From Plecoglossus altivelis (lineage: Eukaryota > Chordata > Actinopteri > Osmeriformes > Plecoglossidae), in the NCBI GenBank assembly GCA_036571765.1, contig BROE01000018.1, forward strand, positions 16,764,883 to 16,828,882: 64,000 nt of DNA, in the 5' to 3' direction. Under the pieces are notes generated by a model, which was not told the DNA's origin, did no database searches, and worked only from the letters and a program-made list of their open reading frames with translations. This document shows positions 45,198-58,700 of this stretch, in pieces. The position numbers were made by a program, and so were the translations under genes. Position 1 is the stretch's first letter. The number at the start of each line of letters is the position of its first letter.

Positions 45198-45204
45198 CAC
45201 ACAC
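45162..45204. repeat. (CA)n microsatellite
   Basis: About 21 CA units with one GC step, followed by CCACCACCACC. Confidence 0.95.
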
Positions 45205-48039
45205 CACCACCACCACACTAAAAAAAAACCAATTCGAAACAACATTTAGTATGTCACAAACACACACGCGGAATATCTGTTGGGCTCATTTATAATGTTT
45301 GCGATGTAATTACAATACGTTTCATTAACCTATATGTTAGTAGACCAAGTGTGCAGGATGAAGGCCTGCAGCTAGTGCATGCATCTGTGTCATGATAGGC
45401 TATAACTCGTGTCATTCATTCGAATACTTGATATAGGATAATAGTCGTAGTACCACAATCAGCAATTAAATAACATTGCACTGTAACCACGTTGAATTGA
45501 ATTTCGTTGTTACATCACATTACAAAGATAAAACGGATCTCAAGTGGGATACATATGTTTTGCTTCATTTGAAAAAGGTCAATAACAGGTTTTGAAACCG
45601 AAATATGCGTTGTCAAAATATATAGGATATAGTCTTGTAAAAAAATCTATGATAATTGCCTTTATATTTAGCTGTTTGGTAAATCTATGCAGATGTTGTC
45701 TATTGTCACATTTCCTACAAGAGTTTCTCCGGTTACACGGTAACGTATTTGGGCAACATACAAAACCGGAAAAACCGGCATTTTAGCCTTCGTTGAACAC
45801 TTTGTTGCAATCCCAATGGAACGGGATGAACAACCTCGAAATATTCAAAGCGGGTGTGATTCATTTAGGCCTGTTCGACCAGACGAGACGACGAAAACAT
45901 GGAAAGCTCCCCAAAATTCGTTAACCGTTGGGTTAGCCAGAAGGCCAGCGTGTAACCTTGCAAAACATTCCCATCGCACATGGGATTCATTTCAACTGGA
46001 TGGCTTGAAGACAGATGAAACGTTTGAGTACTGCCTCATAACATCCAATGGCATGGGTGTATCTTTAATACATTTAATGCCGCGGTCGTGTATTTTGAAC
46101 AGGCTTTATTTGAGGTGCAAAGAAGTGGACTATAGCATTTGCGCTAAGTCAAAACAAAGCATAGCCTGGTGTTTGGAAATGTTGTCGTATTATTTATTAG
46201 AGACCATTCAGTTTAAATTATACAAAATAGACTATCACCATCTTCTCAAATATCTTACGCAGATCAACGGCTATTCTGGGATTATGAAAAACATTGTCAT
46301 TAGTGAACAACGGATCAATTATATGAGACCATAATATTTACATTCAAGAAGGCTGGCTCTGTAAATTCAAACAGCCTATATCTACCATGCACATGTGAAT
46401 ATCAATACATCAGTGACAATGATCAATTTCCTATTCAATGGAATACAAAAATGCACAAATAAAGCTAATTACGTTTATGTAGCCATGGATCATGTAGCCT
46501 ATTGTTTAGCATATTTAGCTTTCTAAATCCCAAACGAAAAGACGAATATTTTCCATTTCCAACTGAAAACATTGGCAAACCAATAAGAGTAACACATGAG
46601 ATCAGAGCAATTTAATGTGTCTAAGAGATGAGGGGGGGGGTAGATTTACAGCTTTTGGACATCAAATCTCACCACGTCACAAATGTCACCTATTTATCTT
46701 TCTAGAAGACGGCCGGAATCCTAATTATTTACTCTAAGGAATTGTAGGAAGGGGGAGAGGGGGAGAGGAAGGGGGGAGGGAATGGCTGCAAGAATAATAT
46801 ATATTAAATCATATCAATGTGCCATTAAATGGAACACGTAATGTCCTGTCCTGTTTGTAACCCTGACACAATAACTAACTTTACTATGCGATACGCCTCT
46901 AATGTCATTATTGGGAGTCAAGGGTGGATGGGGCTGGATAAAAGGCGATTCCATAAAGGGACATCAACAACAACAACGAGCCCAGACTCAAACTTGGGTG
47001 TCCAATCTGTTTCATAACATGGCTAAAATTACAAATGGCGTCTGCAATATATATAGGCTACACAAGGTAGGCTATGCCGAGTAATCCATGTAGGTTATTT
47101 GTTAACCCACTGATTAATGAAAAGTAGCCATAAATACTATGCACTCTAGCATATGGACGACAGAGCTGTCTTTCGTGACGAGCCATCTTCATACGTCTCT
47201 CAGCTTTCGTTCAATTACAGACAACAGGCCGTCTGTCTCGGTATCACGTCAAACGAAACATGTTATATTCAAACATTAATAAAAGGGTAAGGCTTGATGC
47301 AGAAAGAAATTCGATGATTTCATAGAAGGTCCGAGGTATCCTACAGTTTCAGTCCTCAAATGCAGTGAACCTCAAAGCCGATGAAAACAGATGGGTACAA
47401 AATTATTTTTCCCGGTGTTTTGAAAATAAATATAAGCAGGGGGAAATGAATCCATTTGAAAAGCGAATCTGAAGAAGAAAATGGGGGTTGCGGCGTGGAA
47501 GGAAGCTTAAAGCATTGTGAACTCTTCTTGAACCGCGATTGAAGTCATATGGTCATAAATCACTGGGACACACACTCCGCCATTCACAAACTGATAGCCT
47601 ATTTCAGACCAGCTTACCTTAGCCTCTGACGACGAAAGCACGGACGGGCATCATATATTTTTCACATTCAGCCTCGATGCAATCAATAAAACGGGAGCTT
47701 TCCCCCTCTCCCCTTAAAAAACTCTCCGCAAATGTACATCCGCCGGTAGCCTATCTTGAGGACGGCGGCCCCGAGCCTGACTCGGGCGCTCCAGCACGGA
47801 TCCCCTCGGCTTGGGCAGGGGGTAGACGGTCTGGCATGAAAGATCTGAGGAATGCTAGGGGGGCTGCGAATAGACAGGCAGAGAGCGGCTGGCTGCCCCG
47901 CCGACTGGTACGCCCTGCTCGCTGATAACAATGGCCTCAGATTTCCCCCGTTCTTTCACGGCGCAAACCTCAACATCATAATCCAAGCATGAGAGCCGCG
48001 GTTTGCCGCGAAATTTCATCCCATTGCATTTTCCTTCTC

Positions 48040-48260
48040 CCGTGTGTTGCTGTAGATGGTTAGCTATTCCCACTTCACGTAGCTCTTACAGACGGTTTAT
48101 TGTGCTGTCAACACAAGGCCTTTGCAGCTATTAGAAAATAACGGGGCTGACTTGGAGCGCCAGGCGCGAGCGTTAATCCCCATCAAACAGCGTCACTAGT
48201 GAAAAATTATGCTAATTGCAGACGTGCTGGACAGGGCACGGGCCTTTATTTCGGGAGAGG
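48040..48260. promoter_or_regulatory. Candidate conserved enhancer
   Basis: This complex segment carries an octamer-like ATGCTAAT at 48209-48216, GTTAATCCCCATCAAAC near 48170 and a Meis-like CTGTCA at 48105-48110. A similar combination of Oct-like and Hox/Pbx-like sites marks known Hox enhancers. No single motif is decisive. Confidence 0.3.
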
Positions 48261-48839
48261 TGGCTACTTTTGAAAGCGTCTCCCAGTTAGGTGTCAGGCT
48301 ACGGTAATATTGTTTAGTTACGGGAGAAGCCCCCTTTTTTTTCCTCCTCCACTGGTGTATATTAGATTACCAGGAAGTGGGTTTTTGCTCAGACGGCTCC
48401 CGTTTTGGCTCGCGGCAGAAACAGAATTTCCCCTGTATTGTTAATGTTTCAACACATATACCCCAGCACAGCCACGTAGTGCAATAACTAATGCACGAAA
48501 TGAAAAAGGTGGGGGGGCTGTGAGAAGAGACAACAGCCGAACCTGACAATACGAGGGAGGGGTTTAAAACAAATCACTCGAATGAAAAAAAAAATCGGGG
48601 TTAATCTGTGATATTTAGAAGCCCAGACGAAACTCGTGCCACGCATGTTCCTAGATAGCGAATACCTAAGTGTGGGCATACATGTTTAACATACAGAGGA
48701 TCGCTTTCTGTATTTGTACATGAGGTGACATTTTAACACCCAAATCAAGATCAAACAAGGAGATGAAATATCTGACGACAAAACAAGTCAAAGGATACAT
48801 GGATCCCTTTTGGAAAGGAAAACTCAAGTTTTTAAGGTG

Positions 48840-48958
48840 TCATCCCCCCTTTCTCCCCCCCCCTCCCCTCTCTCACACACTCACTCTCTTCACACTCTTT
48901 CTCTCTTCCCCTCTATGTGGGGGTTTTCACCCTCCCTCCCTCTCTCCTTCTCTATTTT
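48840..48958. repeat. Pyrimidine-rich tract
   Basis: CCCCTCTCTCACACACTC and CCTCCCTCTCTCC runs. Confidence 0.75.
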
Positions 48959-51900
48959 TATCATTCAGGACACTACCCACGTCGTTCATGGCTAGGTAAG
49001 ATTTATGACTTCTACCACACAGCCGTGCCAGTAAACAGCAACTTTAAAAAGATGCATTTCGTGTGGGCACTTCAAAAGGGAAGATCACCAGTGAGGGTAG
49101 GAAGGTAGGAGGCAAAACTGTAGGTGTCTGCAAGTTTGTCCTATGTGGCATTGTTCCTGATTTGCAAATGCTGCTAAATGGGACAAATGGGATGGATCCT
49201 AAAGGCCTACTAATTAACAACGTCTTGAAGTCTTTTGTTCCCACTACTTCTTTTTTTTTCAACGAGTAAGCATGTAGTGGGAGCTGGTACTTAATCGTGT
49301 ATTTCAGTCCCCAGGCAAATGGTTCTTGTGGTTGGGATTCCTACATGTTACAAGACCGTGCCGTTATTTGCATCGGACGACAGGAAGACTTCAGTTTTGG
49401 ATTAATCTGAATCGCAGAAACGGAGAAATGTTGGGATTTATTTGGCTTCACGGCAGCCTTCGAGTCTACACCACCAGACTTAAGGCCTGATGATCAGCTT
49501 GCAATTATGTTGTGTTTGTTGCCCTGCCCTATATTTTGCTACATAGTACTGAGTGTTAAATACTGCTTAAATATCGCAGGGTAAAAAAAATATTTGTATA
49601 AATGTATACATGTATTCTGATGCAGCAACATATTTCCCACATGAACAGAAGGTTCCCCAGTCTTTGCATTTTTTCCTTTGATAAGTGAGTCTTTGTACAG
49701 CATGCTGCTTCTGATGGATTTTTTTAGACAATATTTGCTGTTCCAGTTTGTCATACATGTCACAGAGATATGCAATTGCGTGGCTAATCTGCATAAACCA
49801 CACGCCCATACCATCAGCAACCATCACAGTGCACTACTGGTCATTACATCACCACAAGCAAAGGCAGATATGGAATACCTATAAGTAGGCCCATGCAGAC
49901 TTGAGCATGCACAATATTGCTTATGTACTGATCTATAATAGCAAACAAGTTTAGTTATTTACATAGAACCTTCCATTTACAATGTATCTGTTGATTTTCC
50001 GTAGTTGTCAGTGAATACATTTGAGTAATAACTCAATACAAATGGCAGTTTATGGTCTATGTTCGCTGCATATTCAAATAAAATACACGCCTAATTATTT
50101 CCCATGTAAATTCTTCCTTATTTTTCTGTGAGTGTAAACATTTCAGGTGTGTGTCTTCAGTGGAGGCTCGTTAATGAAACATTCATCATTACGCTGCAAT
50201 ACTTGAAAAACGTGCAATATTTCTTACCGGGATGATGCTGTTTATGAACACCGACTTTTATGCAAGAAAGCAGCTTCCGGAAGCCTTGAAGCGACTGCAG
50301 CCAGGGGAAAAGAAAAAGATGCAATCAAACGGGGTCCTGGAAAATCCAATACAGTGCATATGACCTCTTGTAGACTAATCGAACACAAAGGCAATCTGAG
50401 ATTTGTCTACCGGTGACAGATATCGTTAACCTTAAATTATTCCAGCAATACCAGAATAAATGCAAATCCAATAGGATATAATCCCGGGTCTATTCGATTG
50501 ATTTAAATTATATATCAAATTACATTGTTCACATTTTTCCATTATTTGTACCCCACTATGGTCCCGTAAAACTGTGCAAACAATATAAACGAAGTAATCG
50601 CCACGGATAAGGAACCATACATCCCGTAAACATTCAGATTATACTAAAACATTCGAAGAATCCGACGGTTATGATTTGCAACAGAACTGGTCTCGCAAGC
50701 AGTCTATGTAAATGATAAAATACCAAACACACCACAACAGAGCAGATCCATAACAGATGTGTATGTTATTGGCCTGTAATTAATAATGAAACTAAAACCA
50801 TCCTTTGTTGGCTATTAATGCCGCGTTCTTAATAAGAAATTGCAATGCTGGCTATTGTGACAGGAACAAATCTTACCACTGTGACAATTATTATAACAGC
50901 ATGAAAATAGGTGTAATGAATTTGATGATTAACCTTAATGAGCGTGATGATGAGAATAATTAGAGAGGTAGGCTAAAGCCGGAAAATAGCTTACAAAGTC
51001 ACCATTACACCTCATCGAAATGAATCGAAAATAAACGAAAGTCACCCAATGGACTGGCCTGCGCCCACTGCTCAACACCGGATGCACAAGCCTCATCGTT
51101 CTGAAGAAAAACCAGGTCCAACTATCTACGTAATTGTAGCGCTATATCCACATCCAGTGCAAAAATAGGCTGGAAACATATGTCCGACGTAAGGGCCCAA
51201 GCTGAAATGAAATTGAATGGCCATGGTGGTGTGCATAGTAGCCTAGCTCTTATTAAAAGTGGAATAAAAACGTTGGACGCTCTCGTTCGCCCGCTCCTGA
51301 CAGCTACCCCAAACACATAAATCAAAACGAGGATTCCCCGACCTCCCCGACACTGCGGCCTATAGCGATATAAAGTTATTTATTGCATCCCCGCACTCAC
51401 GCACAGCGTTGGCTCAGGTCCATCCCCGTCGCCCGGTTTTTTTTCAACCGCTACCCTGGTAGTTTGGAAGATTTTCAGCACCGATAACACGCTGTCGACC
51501 CGAAGCCCTACTGGACTAACCTAAAGTTACCTACAAAGTGAAGGGTGCCACAGACCCCGCAGTCAGCAACGCTACTCGCTCAGAACAAAGGGAGGAGGCA
51601 GCCACAAGCAGATGAGCTGAGGAGACCATTTCTGGTGTAAAAACCTCCGAAAGAAGCCAGAAAACTCGAATATTCAAATCAAACGGTGGCTGACCTAACC
51701 CTAATTCAACAAAAACCCGTTCTGAACGCCCAAATATGTGCAAAGGGTATCGAAATAACATGGTTAAAGCATATGGTGACATGAGTGGTTAATTTCTGCT
51801 GTGATTGCAACAAAGAGCTCCTGCATAATTGATCAAAATGCATATTAAGAGGTTGATACACGGGTGATAGGGGATTTGAGAAACCTTGTTGTAAAAATGT

Positions 51901-52300
51901 TCTGTGCAACGCCTAAGTTCCACGTCTCAAATTTCACACCGATGCTCAAGCCGTTTTGGTCAACTTTACTGTCAAGTTTGTTTCCTCTTCCCCCTACTTT
52001 CACATGACAAACTCTCATCCACTGATGCCCTTATTCTTTACAGCTACGGCATCGTCACATCCACTCGCTGCATTTCTCGACGTCTTCCACGATCCGTTCA
52101 TCTCAAACAACAGATCTCCGTCACAATTTTACACACGCATGACCCATGTAGGCCTTCTTATAAACACTCTCTGGGAGTAAAACACGTCAAATGAACAAGG
52201 CCAGACTTGCGTCCTGGCTGGCCGTGTCTCCTTGTGACAGATTGGCGCTCGGTTTACCAAGTGACCTTTTACGTCGAAGAGCAATAACTCACCAGATTAA

Positions 52301-52310
52301 TGATCAATCA
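52301..52310 (-). promoter_or_regulatory. Candidate Hox/Pbx site TGATTGATCA
   Basis: On the minus strand TGATTGATCA matches the bipartite Pbx-Hox pattern TGATNNAT. It lies about 7.4 kb upstream of hoxb3a. A CACGTGAC E-box is 250 bp away at 52558-52565. Confidence 0.35.
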
Positions 52311-53207
52311 ACGGAAGTACTTTGGAATCCCATCGTAATGTATTATATTTATGTATTAATCCCGGCCCAGCAATCCGCGGTTCTCTGAGCCCGCATGGCA
52401 CCTACTGGCAGTCATCTATACGCCGAACCCATCCCATTTGTTGTGTAATTACCAGCCAGTTGTTAGCAGCAGAGTTTTAGTGACTGGAAGAAAACACGTC
52501 CAGTGAGGCGATAAGGCCCTCTTCCAAATCTAAAATAATGACCAGAGTTCATGCGCTCACGTGACGCACATACGTCAAATGAGTGCCGTTTCTTATTGTA
52601 AGATATTGGTATGGCCTCTCGTTCTTAATGGATAAGGTTTCTCCACAAAAGAGGAATCATACGCTTTTCTTCGCTCTATTCAAATGTGATGTTTTAGCCC
52701 TGTTATTTAGGTAGCTACCCACCCCAAACTTCAAATGCTTCCAACTACTGAGGTACGCTTTTTATGCCGTCTGTTTGCCGGATTCCTGTGTCTTGAAATG
52801 CAATGAAGTCGAACGGCTGGCATCCCCAAATGGCCAGCGACGAAAACTTCCTAACGCGAAGTACAAGATTTGTCTTGTTCTCGCTTCTTCTCTGACGGAT
52901 GACTATATTTTCAACACTTTAGTGAGCAAAAATAGGAGTTTGCGCAAGGTCTCGCGTGCTCCAATCTGAGAGCGATAAAGGGAGTTTCTGCACCTCTTAC
53001 TGGGCGATTTGAAGAGCAAAGGGGCTTGGTTTTACACCCACGCTGATATCTCGCTACTAAAGATCGCCGGATTACGAGTAAACTCCCATTTGAGCCCTGG
53101 TGACCTGCAGCGTTATGTCACTATCGATCCTCGCAAAACTGTTTGTCAGTGCACAGGATTACTAATCCAAGTGCAGATGGGCTTCTAAATGCCTTGTATA
53201 CGGGCAA

Positions 53208-53294
53208 GTGTATGCATATATACATATATTTATCGACATATGTAGATATGTATAGTAAATATGTATGTATATATGTACATGTATATATACAAGA
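53208..53294. repeat. TATA/TGTA-rich microsatellite
   Basis: Alternating TATATGTATG and ATATACATG units. Confidence 0.8.
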
Positions 53295-53624
53295 ACAGAC
53301 TATTAATCGTATTTTACGGAAAGCTAGTCATTTTCTTGTGAGTAACTGTATTCGTTTTATGCTCTACGACTTGTACCGCCTGACTACAGAAATTGGAAGC
53401 GAGACGCCAACGCGTCAGCCATTGAGTCTTCCTGTCTTCGAAACTGTGTCCTCTAGCTTCAGACACCAGACTAGGAATCTGTGTTTTGGTTGTGAAGAGC
53501 CGGACAAGGAACCACTTCCATCAGCTCGTTCCTTTGAAGGATCTGGGTTAATCGTTATCAGAGAAAGGGGCAAGAGATGGTAATCTTTAACCCAGAACTC
53601 AAAGAGGACACTAAGGTGGAGGAC

Positions 53625-53641
53625 GGGGGGGGGGGGGGGGG
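53625..53641. repeat. 17-base G homopolymer
   Basis: An uninterrupted G run preceded by GGAC. Confidence 0.85.
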
Positions 53642-55529
53642 TCGGTTGGGAGTTGCACTACCTATTTTGCTCAAGGGCCCCAAAAGTGCCAGCCTCACCA
53701 CATATTATCCATGGGTGAGGATAGAAGGGGTTGGTAGGGTGGAATGAAAAAGGATAGCATAACATCAGTATCAGCATCTTTAGTTAAACACCCTTCTTTG
53801 GACTATTCTGCACGAATCGTACATACATCGTAGCTAGAAACTAGAAACTGTGATAAGAATGTGCAACATTGTGCATACCATATCATCTCCGTAGATCTCA
53901 CCGATTTGATGCATTAAGAAATTGTGGACACAATCCAAAACTGTCCGATATTTATACAGTGACTCGCAATTGTTGCATTTTGACGTTTTCTCCCATGGAG
54001 CTTTGCTGTCAGAGATATATGACAAAATCAATTTAAAAATGACCACTTTCTGTTAAGTGGTTTTGTGTTCAGTCTTCGATTCCTATTTGTGCAAACTGCC
54101 AAGTCATTATTTCCAATGAGCTAGCAAACAAAAGTTTGGCATGAAGTCAAACATCTATCTAAGATAAAGAGCGGTCGAAAAATAATTATTTGGAAGTTTT
54201 TTTTCAGCCCATGCGCAACATGTTTCAGTTAGTTTAGGTTGCCATGCAGTTTGTTGCCATGCAGTTATAACACCCCTTGGTTTTCAATGTTCATTTAGTT
54301 AATTTTCTACCTTGACTTGGTTGGACCATTTTATGTCTAACCCATGCGTTGTTTACGCATAATTTGACAGCGTGCATCTTAATGCGCTGGTCTAGTGTTA
54401 AAAGACACGTATGACTGTTGAAAAAGGCTTGCGGATGGACTTAACCAATATGTCTTCAGACTCGTGCAAGTTTAACATTGTTGTTGTTTATTGGATGAAA
54501 TCGGGAGATTGTTGAGCACCACATGATTTTAATCTAATCTATCCCGGGGGTATAATATCATGAGACACTGCAGATGTTAAGCAACAACCGGCCCGTTAAA
54601 TATGTGTCTGCTATTTTACATTACAACCGACCTTTAGTTTAAACGCCATTTGCAGTTTGGTGAGGCTAACACTGGCAAGCAACTGTTCCGAAATAATAAA
54701 AACAAGGTTTGCGTGGTTTAGGTAAGGACAGCTTTTTCGGATTCCTGGGGAGTGAGAGAGACTGAGGCTAAACCGAGAGCAGCTAGAGTAAGCAATCCTT
54801 TCACACAGTCATAAATCACGCGCACATGCATCTTCTTTTTACACCTAGCCATCATCTTCCATTCACGGCTTCAACTCGCTCGGCCCGCCTGCCCATTCAC
54901 ACTCTAAACATAAGATGCACCGCACTTCATGCAATGAGTAAACTTTTTAACGGGGGTGTGGAAGGCTGATATTAAGGTTTGACAGAGAAGTAAAAACAAA
55001 AAAACGAGAGAAGGAAAGGGGACAATCGTGCAGAGAGATGCAAAGATACCAGGAGAGAGACATGAAACAGAGGGCTGGAGGAAGAAAAAAAAGAGTCTTT
55101 CAAACATCTCGGTTACCTATTCGAAGGCATCTGTCTTCGGCTGTTCCAGAATACAAAAACTTTGCGGGTTTTGACACACCCAATGATGCCCCCAGCCTGG
55201 GTCACACAACGGATAATTAATGACTTGTCTACGGAGGTGCAGGGACGCCGGCACGACCAAGGCATCCGGCGTCAGTGGCTGAAAACCTTACCTGACTTCG
55301 ATCAGTTCTGTTTCTCACAGCCAACGCTTGGACACCGTTTGGGGACTATCTGGCCAAGACGTGTCGGGATTAGCATATGTTTTCGTTTCTTTTCTATGGT
55401 GAAGTTGAGCGTGTGACGGGAAAGATTCTGGTTTTATCTACGAAACAAAACCAAAAAAAGTGTTTACATGGCGTCTGTGAAACCCGTAGATCCACAATAC
55501 TAAAGAGAATCGGACGGGACCGCTGCTCA

Positions 55530-55740
55530 CAATGTCTGCACAGATGCGCGCGCGCGCTCCCTTCGACGGCTTCTTCTCCCGGGCCCGAGCGCTCTAGAAC
55601 GCGGAGCAAACCCTCTTGGCACATCCGAATTTCGCGAGCTCAGAGTGCGATTCCCTGCCGTCTCAGCAATCAGCAGGAGACGCTAGATTCCACCTCTACC
55701 CTCGAGCTCCCTCTTTCCGCCTATGGCTGAATCCGAGGAG
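55530..55740. promoter_or_regulatory. GC/CpG-rich patch, possible distal promoter
   Basis: A CpG-rich segment (GCGCGCGCGCTCC, CCCGGGCCCGAGCGC) stands out in AT-rich surroundings about 10.7 kb upstream of hoxb3a. Hoxb3 is known to use distal upstream promoters in other vertebrates. Assignment here is speculative. Confidence 0.25.
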
Positions 55741-58700
55741 CCGGGTGGATTGACACGGTGAACTACTGAACCAGTGGACTGACAGGACACGCGGGGTGGA
55801 GAAGGCAAGAGGGGTTCGTCTGTCCAATAGGGACTTGTACAAGGCTGCGAGGCCAACGCGCGGGCCATATGGCGATTACAACCTGCGGGTTTCTGCTGGG
55901 TTGAACGTGGTTGAGCCTCATTCCTGTACTGACGTCTAACTGTCAAAGTCAGTTTTGCATGGGAGTCGCGTGGAGGGCGGTTTAAAGCTTATGATGGTGT
56001 GTTTTTTTCTCATATGGCAGATAAAGATGTATCAGAATAGAGGCGTTGTAGAAGAATTTGGCCTTTGCAACCTAGAAAACGAATGACCTTTGTGGTAATG
56101 TGTTAAAAAAGGTGTTAGTCCTGAGTAGACTGTGTGGCTGGGTAAATGTTGAGTTCTATTTCACCACTTTTAGTCAAATCAGACACACTTGGCATTGTTT
56201 CTCGGCCAATCCTTTGTACGAGAGTGTGTTATCTTCCCACACGCGCAGACACAAAGAAGTGCACACTATAGACTACACACGCGTACACACTGAAAGATAG
56301 AGCGCGAGAGACAGAGGGAGGGCAGAGAGATATATATACTGTACACACAAAGAGTGGGAAGTTACTGATGCAAAAAAAAGAAACGCCATGATAGTATCCG
56401 AGTTATTTTTAGTTCCCACATGAAAACATTGCTGTTCCTCTGAACATGTCCGGCTCAGCACTCTTATCGCTCTCGTGCATGCTCTTCAGCCGGTTGAAAA
56501 AGGCTCCTCGCAGCCCTTGGATACGGTTTCAGCAGTCATTTTTCATGTGCTTTGAATCGCTGCAAGTGCAGACCATTATAAATTAGCAGCGGGCTTCATA
56601 TTGATTTATATCCGAACAGGTAATCATTCCTGCATTACGAGGGCCGGGGAAATACCCAGCAAACAAGTAGATAACCATGAATCTCACGAAAAGATTGAAA
56701 CCAGATTAAAACAATATGGAGAGAAAAAGTATAACAAGATGATAATTAAGCAAAATAAGGATTTTGATATGTCGGGGGGTTTTTTTGTAAATGGGGCCTA
56801 ATTTAGAGTAGGCTGTAGATTGTGCGTTTACGGGCTGGAATGTTGGTTAATAAATTGTGCTATTACCATTTCCATAGCTCTGTGTTCACAAATTCCTCCC
56901 AAAACTGGCTATTTGAATTATGTTAGATCAAGTCTGCTCCGTTGGCTAAACGGACTGTAGGCCTACATATAGCACTTATGAAAATGACCAAAGAACGCTG
57001 TTTGTAACCACAGAGGTTATGTGGTTTAGTTTCCCTGTGTGGGTGAACATAACGCGCTTTCTGTACATTTCTGGGATGGAACAGATATCATGCAATCGAA
57101 GGTTATTCTACTACAAGACTATTTTGAACTAGCCGTTCGGTGTACACAATTCTTTTAAATTGCATAAGACAATGAAAAAGTCTGTGTTGTCATAAAAACA
57201 CACTACATCTCGTTGTGTTTTAATATGCTACATTAAGGCTCTGCATCAATGATTTAACCACTATTTTCCTAAGCTTGTGATTATTTTATTCTGACAATTT
57301 TTAAGTCGTTTTTTGTGAATGGGGGGGGGGGGTCTTCTCGGAAAATAGAATAGCCACTGCCCAATTTTCCTTTTAATTGTCTACTTAAAGACATAAATAT
57401 CTAGTGGAAAATGGACTGAGATACAGGGTCGCTTGTCTGTCTTTGTGCAGCGAAGAAGTGCACAATATGGCTGCCATACATTGTGTATTGTTACGACTGC
57501 TACAGAGTGGGAAGAACCTCTTGAGTCCTGTGTTGCGTGGGATTGTTTCGACCTTGTCGTTGAGACCAATTATAAACAATCCAACACCAACGTATCAGGT
57601 TATAGTATAAAGCTTGTTGAAAGGTATATCATTGCCACGTTAGAATTGGGTCAAACTATTTGGTGGAATCTTTTTTTCTGCTGTTAAAAGAGCCCACTAG
57701 CCTAGGTTGGACACCAAGCAACCGTAGTCGAACAAAGGCCCCGAATCCTCACACTTCTACCTCTAGAATCTCTGCGTTTAGAACACGGTTCTTTCGTTCT
57801 TAAATCGGCCTCACAGAAGTCTGGTATCACAATTCGAAACCAATAACACCGTAATAGGGCCACGAAAGAGAAGTCACGTTTGTGATCTGAGGTGGCAGCT
57901 TTTTATGATGCACGGTTGTTTCTTTAGAGTTTGAGAAGCCATCACAGCCACCCCACATGACTGGCATTTCGAATCATTTTTTCTACGCTCTGCTGTCACT
58001 GAAATCAGATATGAGGCGATGTCAGCGAGCAACCGTGATCTCCTGTGCGCCGAATGCCCCCTTCTCCTCGCCCCCAGCGCGTCCAGCGAAATGAGCAAGA
58101 ATATTGTTTTTGACACAGCGCCCGACAACAACGGGCGCCGCTGGAATAGACATTTTGAAAGCACTGCCCCTTGCTGCTATGCCCATTAACATTTGATGGG
58201 AGCCACTGAGTTCTTCTAATTTTCTTACACAAAGGTTTACACTAGCATGTCGAAGTGGAGGACTGTGGAGTAAACTAGCCATGGAACTGAAATGGAAGTT
58301 TCTTCCGTCGTCTATTCCATGCACGTTGTTGAATATTAGCAGTGGAGTACTGGTTAATGGGGACCGCTGTCATCACACTTATTGTTCTTTTCGCTGTTCA
58401 TGCACTTTGCTTTGCAAATACATGTTGGGAATGAAATCATTGAAATAAACCGTTTTTTTCTATGTTTGTTTGTCCTTGTTGTCTGGAGTGTCCCCTCCCT
58501 GTAAGTAGACTAGACCAGTTTCAATGCACAGTACGTACACATCAGATCCCACTATAACGACTTCAACACGTCATACACCAGATTTCCTATGGTTAGTTCA
58601 GAAAATGTGGTTTGATAAACCTCCCCCTTCTCATTGGTAAAGACACTGGCACGCGACTAATCAACCATAAATGCATGCTATCTCTCAGCCAATCAGATAT

